This document shows, piece by piece, positions 7,849 to 13,224 of a DNA stretch of 48,352 nucleotides. The DNA comes from an uncultured Sphingomonadaceae bacterium (GTDB lineage: Bacteria; Pseudomonadota; Alphaproteobacteria; Sphingomonadales; Sphingomonadaceae): the NCBI GenBank assembly GCA_946479505.1, contig CAMLGC010000017.1, positions 1-48,352 on the forward strand, read 5' to 3'. Within the stretch, counting starts at the first letter, position 1; each line of letters starts with the position of its first letter. The position numbers and the translations under genes are program-made. The notes below the pieces were generated by a model, which ran no database searches, was not told the origin of the DNA, and saw only the letters and a program-made list of their open reading frames with translations.

Positions 7849-8901
7849 ATGATCGAGACCAAGGCGGATGCGCTTGAGGGGAGCTTCGAGGGCGTGGTGA
7901 TGGCGGGCGCCATGGCGCGGCCGGTGTTGAGTGGGGCGCGCGACGTGTCCGGGGCGGCGTTCGAGGGGTTTTTGCGGTCGGGCTCGAGCGTGGAGATGAA
8001 GTCGTTTACCGGTGCGTCGGGGGAGAGCGGGGGCTATGCGATCCCGAAGGAGATCGACGCGACGATCGATGCGACGCTCAAGAGCATCTCGCCGATCCGG
8101 AGCATCGCCAATGTCGTCAAGGTGGGATCGGCGGGGTATCGCAAGCTGGTGACGACGGGCGGCACGCCCTCGGGCTGGGCGGGCGAGACCGACGCGCGGC
8201 CCGAGACCGATACGCCCGATTTCGTCGAGATCGCGCCGCCGATGGGCGACCTCTACGCCAATCCCAGCGCGAGCCAGGCGATGCTCGACGACGCGCTGTT
8301 CGACGTCGAGGAGTGGCTGGCGGGCGAGATCGCGCGCGAGTTCGCGGCGGCCGAGGGGTCGGCGTTCGTGAGCGGATCGGGGATCAATCGGCCCAAGGGG
8401 TTCCTTCAGGCGGCGACGTCGAGCGCGGGCGATGCGACGCGGGCGTTCGGGACGCTGCAATATGTCGCGAGCGGCGCGGCGGGCGATTTCGGCGCCAAGC
8501 CCGACGAACGGCTGATCGATCTCGTCCAGTCCTTGCGCAGCCCGTATCGGCAGGGCGCGGTGTTCGTGATGAACTCGGCGACGACCGCGCGCATCCGCAA
8601 GCTCAAGACCGCCGACGGAGCGTTTCTGTGGGCCCCGAGCCTCGCGGCGGGGCAGCCCGCGACACTGCTCGGCTATCCGGTGGTCGAGGCCGAGGACATG
8701 CCCGATATCGGGGCGAATTCGCTCTCGATCGCGTTCGGGAACTTCAAGGCGGGGTATCTGATCGCCGAGCGCCAGGAGACGGTGATCCTGCGTGATCCGT
8801 ATTCGAACAAGCCGTTCGTCAATTTCTACGCGACCAAGCGCGTGGGCGGGCAGGTGTCGAACAGCGAAGCGATCAAGGTGATGAAGTTCGCGGCGAGCTG
8901 A
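7849..8901 (+). CDS. GTA major capsid protein (gp5-like, HK97 fold)
   Basis: The shell protein of the GTA head; 350 residues from the ATG at 7849, which has AGGAG six bases upstream. Residues 1-55 are the scaffold-like N-terminal segment normally removed by the protease. Residues from about 60 carry the HK97 pattern (SGGYAIPKEIDATIDATLKSISPIRSI, then QAMLDDALFDVEEWLAGEIAREFAAAEGSAFVSG, and RDPYSNKPFVNFYATKRVGG near the end). The frame is open upstream to 7804 but that part lies in the hairpin repeat. As the most abundant GTA protein it should need strong translation; the repeat just upstream may matter for that. Confidence 0.95.
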   Translation: MIETKADALEGSFEGVVMAGAMARPVLSGARDVSGAAFEGFLRSGSSVEMKSFTGASGESGGYAIPKEIDATIDATLKSISPIRSIANVVKVGSAGYRKLVTTGGTPSGWAGETDARPETDTPDFVEIAPPMGDLYANPSASQAMLDDALFDVEEWLAGEIAREFAAAEGSAFVSGSGINRPKGFLQAATSSAGDATRAFGTLQYVASGAAGDFGAKPDERLIDLVQSLRSPYRQGAVFVMNSATTARIRKLKTADGAFLWAPSLAAGQPATLLGYPVVEAEDMPDIGANSLSIAFGNFKAGYLIAERQETVILRDPYSNKPFVNFYATKRVGGQVSNSEAIKVMKFAAS

Positions 8902-8914
8902 ACAGCCGGGTGTT

Positions 8915-8982
8915 CCGCCCGCTGTGCGGGCGGCCCCTCCACCATCGCTGCGCGATGGTCCCCCTCCCCGTTCCGGGGAGGA
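8915..8982 (+). repeat. Triple-hairpin repeat, copy 2 (capsid/spike junction)
   Basis: Three hairpins in a row: CCGCCCGC/GCGGGCGG (8915-8922 with 8926-8933), ACCATCGC/GCGATGGT (8941-8948 with 8952-8959) and CCTCCCCG/CGGGGAGG (8963-8970 with 8974-8981). The second stem differs from copy 1 but stays fully paired. The third is identical in copy 1. It begins 13 bp after the capsid stop. Confidence 0.82.
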
Positions 8983-8995
8983 ATTGGAGATTCTC

Positions 8996-9259
8996 ATGGC
9001 AGATACATTTTCGAACAGCGCCGACGCGGTGTCGGCGCCGGCGACGCGTGCGGTGGCGGTGGTGCCCGATGACGTGACGCCGCTCGCCGATGTGCCCAAG
9101 GCGCTCTATGTCGGCAGCGGCGGGACGATCACGATGCGCGGGAGCGGCGCGGCCGATAGCGTGTGGACGAACGTGGCGAGCGGGACCGTGCTGCCGTTCC
9201 GCGCGCGCTTGGTGCGGGCGACGGGGACGACCGCGGCCGATATCCTGGCGCTCTATTGA
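8996..9259 (+). CDS. Head spike base protein (GhsA/Rcc01079-like)
   Basis: An 87-residue protein whose sequence (RAVAVVPDDVTPLADVPKALYVG, SGTVLPFRARLVRATGTTA, ending ADILALY) matches my memory of the small spike-base family typified by R. capsulatus Rcc01079 (GhsA). That protein anchors head fibres to the GTA capsid. In R. capsulatus the spike genes are outside the structural cluster; here the gene follows the capsid gene directly. The ATG at 8996 has GGAG five bases upstream. Its stop overlaps the next ATG by one base, so the two proteins are probably made together. The assignment should be confirmed by profile search. Confidence 0.72.
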   Translation: MADTFSNSADAVSAPATRAVAVVPDDVTPLADVPKALYVGSGGTITMRGSGAADSVWTNVASGTVLPFRARLVRATGTTAADILALY

Positions 9260-10143
9260 TGCTCGCGTTCGACCTCGGACCATCGCTTGCGGTCGACCGA
9301 TCGCCGCGGGTCGGCTTCGATTTCAGCGCGGGCGTACTGCCGACCGGGGCGAGCCTGACGCGCGCGTCGGCGGGCAGCCGGTTCGACGCGGCGGGCGTGC
9401 TCCGGATCGAGCCGGCCGACGTGGCGCGCTTCGACCATGATCCGGCGAGCGGCGCATCGCTGGGATTGCTGATCGAGCCCGAACGCACGAACCTGCTCCT
9501 GAGAAGCGCGGAGATCACCGATGCGGCCTGGTCCGGCGACGGAACCCGGACCGCGAACACCGACATCGCCCCCGACGGAACGGCGAGCGCGGACCGCTAT
9601 GGCTATAGCGGATCCGGCGTGTTCCAGTCGTTCGCCTGCACGGCCGATACGGACCATGTGCTGAGCGAATACATCAAGCTCGGCACGGTCGCGGAGCCCG
9701 ACTTCCTGATCGCGGTCTATGACGAAACGCACCTGGCGTTCGTCGCGATCGACGTTCGTCCGGACCGCGCGCTTTCGACGGCCGGCTTCGCGAGGATCGA
9801 CCATGCGTTCCGCACCCCGCCGGGCTGCACCGCGTGCCGCGTCTATCTGATCCGCAATTCGGCGCTGAGCGCCGGCGACAGCGCGATTTTCTGGGGAGCG
9901 AGCGTCGAACGGGGCAGCGGCGCCACCAGCTACATTCCGACGAGCGGCGCGGCCGCAACCCGCGCAGCCGACGTGCTGACGCTCGACTGGTCGCGCTGGG
10001 GCGTGGCCGACGGGCCGCTCGGCGTCCGCTACGTCTTCGACGACGGCTCCAGCGCGGAGGGCGAGGCCGAGGTGGCCAACGGCCGCGCGATCGTGCCGAC
10101 GGCGCTGGAGCGGCGGTGGCTGCGGCGCATCGAGCGGCGCTGA
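9259..10143 (+). CDS. Head spike fibre protein (GhsB-like)
   Basis: A 294-residue protein translationally coupled to the spike base gene (TGATG). Residues 25-80 carry the head-spike-fibre pattern ASLTRASAGSRFDAAGVL...RFDHDPASGASLGLLIEPERTNLLLRS, common in phage fibres. It is followed by a jelly-roll-like beta-rich region of the carbohydrate-binding kind (about 80-245), ending GSGATSYIPTSGAAATRAADVLTL. The C-terminal 45 residues are a short beta segment. By analogy with R. capsulatus GhsB it should bind recipient-cell capsule or surface glycan and thus set GTA host range. The domain family is recognised from memory; the receptor is unknown. Confidence 0.7.
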   Translation: MLAFDLGPSLAVDRSPRVGFDFSAGVLPTGASLTRASAGSRFDAAGVLRIEPADVARFDHDPASGASLGLLIEPERTNLLLRSAEITDAAWSGDGTRTANTDIAPDGTASADRYGYSGSGVFQSFACTADTDHVLSEYIKLGTVAEPDFLIAVYDETHLAFVAIDVRPDRALSTAGFARIDHAFRTPPGCTACRVYLIRNSALSAGDSAIFWGASVERGSGATSYIPTSGAAATRAADVLTLDWSRWGVADGPLGVRYVFDDGSSAEGEAEVANGRAIVPTALERRWLRRIERR

Positions 10144-10165
10144 TCTTTCAACAACGGAGGACGCG

Positions 10166-10726
10166 ATGACCATCGCAGCGAACGGGCCGGGCGACGTGAC
10201 GCTCGGGCCTGAGGATCGGGCCGCGGCCGTCGCCGAGGTGAAGGCGTTGCTCCGCATCGCGACCGCCGACGAGGAGGCGCTGATCGCGGTCTTCGTCGAG
10301 ACCGCATTGGGACTTGCCGAGCGCTTCACCGGTCGCATCATGGTCGCGCGGACGATGATCGAGACGATCGCGGCGGCGCATCCGTGGCAGATGCTGGCGG
10401 CGGTGCCGGTATCGCGCATCGACGCGGTCGCCGGTGCCGACGGCGTGCCCCTGGCGGCGGATGGCTATGCGGTCGACATCGATGCCGATGGGCGCGGCTG
10501 GGTGCGCGTGATCGACGCGGGCGGCGGCACGCTGGCCGAGGTGACGCTGAGCGCGGGGACCGCGGCCGACTGGGCGAGCCTGCCCGCGCCGCTGCGGCAG
10601 GGGGCGATCCTGCTTGCCGCGCACCTGTTCGTCGAGCGCGACGCGGTGACGCCGCCGCCCGCGGCGGTGACGGCCTTGTGGCGGCCGTATCGGGTGATGC
10701 GGCTCGACGCGGCGGTGCGGCCGTGA
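10166..10726 (+). CDS. GTA head-tail connector (gp6-like)
   Basis: A 186-residue protein with an N-terminal all-helical domain of the gp6/adaptor type (DRAAAVAEVKALLRIATADEEALIAVFVETALGLAERFTGR). This motif is typical of proteins that ring the portal and connect it to the tail. A beta-rich insert (GADGVPLAADGYAVDIDADGRGWVRV) follows, then a closing helix, LPAPLRQGAILLAAHLFVERD. A clear GGAGG precedes the ATG. It begins 22 bp after the spike fibre gene and resumes the gene order seen in R. capsulatus GTA. The gene after it starts in the stop overlap. Confidence 0.85.
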   Translation: MTIAANGPGDVTLGPEDRAAAVAEVKALLRIATADEEALIAVFVETALGLAERFTGRIMVARTMIETIAAAHPWQMLAAVPVSRIDAVAGADGVPLAADGYAVDIDADGRGWVRVIDAGGGTLAEVTLSAGTAADWASLPAPLRQGAILLAAHLFVERDAVTPPPAAVTALWRPYRVMRLDAAVRP

Positions 10727-10932
10727 TCGAGCGGCTGGAGGCGCGCGGATGCGCCCTGGGCGAACGCGCGGCGGCGAACGCGCGCGATCGGCTCGTCGAC
10801 AGCGTGCGCGGCGACCTGCCGGGCGTCGCGGCGCGCGTCGACGGGGATGGCGTCGTGCTGTCGGGGCGGGGCCTGCGCGCGCGGTTGATGCGCGAGCCGG
10901 TGCTGCGCTGGATCGGGAGTCTGATGCGATGA
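10723..10932 (+). CDS. Small GTA head-tail joining protein (gp7 position)
   Basis: A 69-residue product from a GTG start that overlaps the gp6 stop (GTGA). It has an N-terminal helix (ERLEARGCALGERAAANARDRLVDSV), then a short beta portion ending GLRARLMREPVLRWIGSLMR, which resembles the HK97 gp10-type joining proteins but is much shorter. The call relies on position between gp6 and gp8 and on the tight four-base overlaps at both ends. The sequence alone is too short to name a family firmly. An inactive remnant is possible but unlikely given the intact coupling. Confidence 0.62.
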   Translation: MIERLEARGCALGERAAANARDRLVDSVRGDLPGVAARVDGDGVVLSGRGLRARLMREPVLRWIGSLMR

Positions 10933-11324
10933 GCGCGGAAGGCGTGCTGCACGCCGCGCTGGTGGCGGCGCTGCGCGAGGCGGCGGAGGTGGGCGGCGCG
11001 ATCAACGGCGTGTTCGAGGGGCCGGCGGTGCAGGCGACGCCCCCGTTCGCCGAGGTGCAGCCGAGCATCGCGGTCGACTGGAGCGCGAAGGATTGGACCG
11101 GGCGCGAGCTGCGGCCGGCGGTGGTGGTGCGCGATGCCGGCGAAACGCCGGCGCGGGTGCAGGCGCTTGCCGGGGCGGTGAGCGCGGCGGTCGAGGGCAT
11201 GGCGACCGATCTCGACGGATGGCGGATCGTGAGCGTGCGGTTCGTGCGGTCGCGGATGCTGCGCGAGGCGCCGGGGCGGTGGGCGGTCTCGATCGAGTTT
11301 CGGGTGCGGATGATGGCGGGGTGA
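10929..11324 (+). CDS. GTA tail terminator (gp8-like, DUF3168)
   Basis: A 131-residue protein with the DUF3168 layout: N-terminal helix (SAEGVLHAALVAALREAAEV), a beta strand region (AEVQPSIAVDWSAKDWTGRELRPAVVVRD), a long helix (TPARVQALAGAVSAAVEGMA) and a final strand pair, RWAVSIEFRVRMMAG. Proteins of this fold cap the tail tube and join it to the head. The ATG at 10929 overlaps the upstream stop. After it the transcript runs into the 33-bp-stem hairpin that precedes the major tail gene. Confidence 0.85.
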   Translation: MSAEGVLHAALVAALREAAEVGGAINGVFEGPAVQATPPFAEVQPSIAVDWSAKDWTGRELRPAVVVRDAGETPARVQALAGAVSAAVEGMATDLDGWRIVSVRFVRSRMLREAPGRWAVSIEFRVRMMAG

Positions 11325-11347
11325 TTTGATCCGCTCACGCGGATGGA

Positions 11348-11428
11348 CGGCACCGGCCCGCTCCCCCACCCGACCACCCACGATCGTACCCTGATTGGGT
11401 GGTCGGGTGGGGGAGCGGGCCGGTGCCG
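11348..11428. repeat. 33-bp perfect inverted repeat before the major tail gene
   Basis: The left arm 11348-11380 is the exact reverse complement of the right arm 11396-11428, with a 15-nt loop at 11381-11395. The arms start CGGCACCGG and end CGACCACCCA at the loop. There is no T-run after it. It fills almost the whole 124-bp gap between gp8 and gp9; a smaller 6-bp hairpin (ATCCGC/GCGGAT) sits just upstream. It could act as a partial terminator, an mRNA processing or stability element, or a mobile palindromic repeat. Confidence 0.9.
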
Positions 11429-11448
11429 CAACAAACAAGGAGAAGATC

Positions 11449-11856
11449 ATGGCGGCGGAGAAGGGGAGCGCGTTCCTGCTCAAGGTGGGCGATGGGGGAT
11501 CGCCCGTCACCTATGCGACGGTGGCGGGGCTCAGGACCACGCAGCTTTCGGTGAACGGCGAGATGGTGGCGATCACCTCCAAGGAGTCGGGCGGGTGGCG
11601 CGAGTTGCTGTCGGGCGCGGGCGTGCGATCGGTGAGCGTGTCGGGCGCGGGCGTGTTCACCGGATCGGCTGCCGAGGCGCGGGTGAAGGCCAATGCGCTG
11701 TCGGGCGAGATCGACGATTATCGGCTGAGCTTCGAGAGCGGCGAGAGCATGACCGGGCGCTTCCTGGTGACGCGGCTCGATTATGCCGGGGATTATAACG
11801 GCGAGCGCAGCTACACGCTGAGCCTCGAAAGCTCTGGACCGGTGGTGGCGGGGTGA
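11449..11856 (+). CDS. GTA major tail protein (gp9-like)
   Basis: The tail-tube subunit; 135 residues from the ATG at 11449 (AAGGAGAAG upstream). The pattern KGSAFLLKVGDGGSPVTYATVAGLRTTQLSVNGEMVAITSK is the N-terminus of the TP901-1/GTA tail-tube family. The C-terminal strands GRFLVTRLDYAGDYNGERSYTLSLESSGPV complete the barrel. The frame is open to 11395 but that extension lies in the hairpin's right arm. It is set off from gp8 by the strong inverted repeat, which would be a place to set its expression apart from that of the connectors. Its stop overlaps possible starts of gp10. Confidence 0.93.
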   Translation: MAAEKGSAFLLKVGDGGSPVTYATVAGLRTTQLSVNGEMVAITSKESGGWRELLSGAGVRSVSVSGAGVFTGSAAEARVKANALSGEIDDYRLSFESGESMTGRFLVTRLDYAGDYNGERSYTLSLESSGPVVAG

Positions 11857-11890
11857 TGGTGGGCGTCTCCGAGGACAGACCCTCCTCCGG

Positions 11891-11912
11891 CCCCTCCCGC
11901 ATGCGGGAGGGG
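11891..11912. repeat. 22-bp perfect palindrome at the gp9/gp10 junction
   Basis: Both 11-bp arms (CCCCTCCCGCA and its complement) pair without a spacer. The sequence resembles the second stem of the double-hairpin repeats (CCTCCCC/GGGGAGG) and again ends in a Shine-Dalgarno-like GGAGGGG. The ATG at 11901 inside it is therefore probably not the gp10 start. Confidence 0.75.
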
Positions 11913-11927
11913 GGAAGTGCGAACCCG

Positions 11928-12215
11928 ATGCGCGGGGAGGCGTCGCTGCGCGTTGGCGGCGAGACGGTCGTGCTGCGGCCGAGCTTTGCGGCGCTGGTGG
12001 CGGCCGAGCAGGAGGTGGGGCCGCTGTTCGACCTCGTCGAGCGCGCGGCGGCGGGGCGGCTGGGGATCGGCGAGATGGTGGGGCTGTTCTGGCATTGCCT
12101 GGCCGAGCGGCCGACCTCGCGCGAGGTGTTCGCCGAGCGCGTGATCGCGGGCGGATTGGTGAATGCGACGCCGGCGCTCCAGGTGCTTGTTCAGCAGATT
12201 CTGGCGGGGCGGTGA
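11928..12215 (+). CDS. GTA tail assembly chaperone (gp10-like)
   Basis: A 95-residue product recognised by MRGEASLRVGGETVVLRPSFAALVAAEQEVGPLFDLVERAA, the usual beginning of the gene transfer agent gp10 / tail-assembly-chaperone family, followed by helices up to ALQVLVQQILAGR. Such chaperones coat the tape measure during tail growth. The frame is open back to GTG 11853 and ATG 11856, overlapping the gp9 stop, and includes ATG 11901. I chose ATG 11928 because the extra N-terminus is encoded by palindromic repeat sequence and because family members begin about here. The alternatives would add 9 to 25 residues. Confidence 0.75.
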   Translation: MRGEASLRVGGETVVLRPSFAALVAAEQEVGPLFDLVERAAAGRLGIGEMVGLFWHCLAERPTSREVFAERVIAGGLVNATPALQVLVQQILAGR

Positions 12216-12550
12216 GCGGAGACGTTCATTCCCCACTGGAAGGAGCGGCGCATCGGGTGGGATCGTCCCCTACGCAGAGCGCGCGCCCGCCAGGTACGGG
12301 GACACCCCTCCACCACTCGCCCTCGGCGAGCGGTCCCCCTCCCCCTCGGGGGGAGGAATTTGGTGGGTCTGCCGCGCGGCTCGCGGGGATGGCGGGGGCG
12401 GTGCTCGGGTGGGCGCCGGAGGTGTTCTGGCGGGCGACTCCTGCCGAGCTCGGCGCGCTGGTGGCAGCCCTCGGCGGCGGGAGCGAGGCGGCTGCGCCGC
12501 CCGACCGCGCGGCGATCGCGCGGATGATGGAGGCGTTTCCGGATGGATGA
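12212..12550 (+). CDS. GTA tail assembly chaperone (gp10.1-like), start inside a repeat
   Basis: The C-terminal 60 residues (FGGSAARLAGMAGAVLGWAP, then EVFWRATPAELGALVAAL) are a clear match to the short rcc01693/DUF2376-type GTA chaperone, which normally starts a few residues before this block. Here the frame has no start close to it. In-frame options are GTG 12212 (overlapping the gp10 stop), GTG 12257 and ATG 12389, the last of which cuts into the domain. From GTG 12212 the protein has 112 residues, of which about 50 are Pro/Ser/Gly-rich and encoded by a hairpin repeat. Its end overlaps gp11 by eight bases. Confidence 0.65.
   Translation: MSGDVHSPLEGAAHRVGSSPTQSARPPGTGTPLHHSPSASGPPPPRGEEFGGSAARLAGMAGAVLGWAPEVFWRATPAELGALVAALGGGSEAAAPPDRAAIARMMEAFPDG
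12305..12357 (+). repeat. Double-hairpin repeat, copy 3 (inside the gp10.1 frame)
   Basis: Stem 1 is CTCGCC/GGCGAG (12316-12321 with 12325-12330, loop CTC). Stem 2 is an 8-bp C-rich/G-rich stem (12338-12345 with 12349-12356). The flanks CCCCTCCACCA and GGTCCCCCTCCCC are shared with copies 1 and 2. Stem 1 differs in sequence from both but keeps its pairing. Confidence 0.8.
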
Positions 12551-13094
12551 GGAGATCGAAAGCCTGGTGGTGCGCGTGCGCGCGGACACCGCCGGGTTCG
12601 CGCGCGATGTCGAGGCGATGCGGGGGAGCCTGGAAGGGCCGCTCGCGGCGGGCGCGGACAAGGCCGGGCGGAGCATCGAGAATGCGCTGGTGCGCGCGGT
12701 GCGCGTCGGCAAGCTCGGGTTCGAGGACCTCGGGCGGACGGCCGAGGCGGTGCTCGCCGAGATCGCGGCGAGCGCGGTGCGCGGCGGGATTGCGAGCCTG
12801 GCGGGGCAGAGCGGCGGCGGGCTGGGCGCGGCGCTCGCCGGACTGCTCGGCGCGCCCGGGCGGGCGACCGGCGGGCCGGTATCGCCGGGGCGCGCCTATC
12901 GCGTGGGTGAGCGCGGGCCCGAGCTGTTCGTGCCGACGTCAAGCGGACGGGTGGTGGCGAACGGCGGCGGCGGGGCGCGCGAGGTTCGGGTGGCGATCAC
13001 GGTCAATGCAGCCGCGGGCGAGGCGCCGCGGGCGCTGGCGCAATCGAGCCGGCAGGTGGCGCGTGCGGTGCGCGCGGCGATCGAAGGGGCGTGA
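12543..13094 (+). CDS. GTA tail tape measure protein (gp11-like), short
   Basis: A 183-residue protein that begins MDEEIESLVVRVRADTAGFARDVEAMRGSL, the usual start of GTA and phage tape measures. It continues with a helical, Gly/Ala-rich hydrophobic part (VLAEIAASAVRGGIASLAGQ, then GLGAALAGLLG) and ends with the GERGPELFVPTSSGRVV motif common to tail tape measure C-termini. It sets tail length and may reach into the recipient envelope. It is shorter than the roughly 220-residue R. capsulatus protein as I recall it. The ATG overlaps the gp10.1 end by eight bases. Confidence 0.85.
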   Translation: MDEEIESLVVRVRADTAGFARDVEAMRGSLEGPLAAGADKAGRSIENALVRAVRVGKLGFEDLGRTAEAVLAEIAASAVRGGIASLAGQSGGGLGAALAGLLGAPGRATGGPVSPGRAYRVGERGPELFVPTSSGRVVANGGGGAREVRVAITVNAAAGEAPRALAQSSRQVARAVRAAIEGA

Positions 13095-13125
13095 TTAGAC
13101 GAGATGCGAACAAGCGGAGTCCCAC

Positions 13126-13198
13126 GCCTTCTCCGGCGAAGGCCGGGGTCCAGTTGCGAGCGGCCCGATGCTGGACCCCGGCCTTCGCCGGGGAAGGC
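13126..13198. repeat. 28-bp inverted repeat before gp12
   Basis: Arms 13126-13153 and 13171-13198 pair over 28 bp with a single G-T pair. The inner 21 bp (13133-13153 with 13171-13191) are perfect, and the loop is 17 nt. The core GGACCCCGGCCTTCGCCGG looks like a dispersed REP-type palindrome. It ends 26 bp before the gp12 GTG. Confidence 0.85.
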
Positions 13199-13224
13199 AA
13201 AAGAAAAAAGGGGGAGAGGGAGAA

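Noticed and set aside
7780..8982. CRISPR-like array from repeated palindromes
   Set aside because: Copies are far apart, at gene junctions, with no regular spacers and no cas genes. They fit REP-type or RNA hairpin elements.
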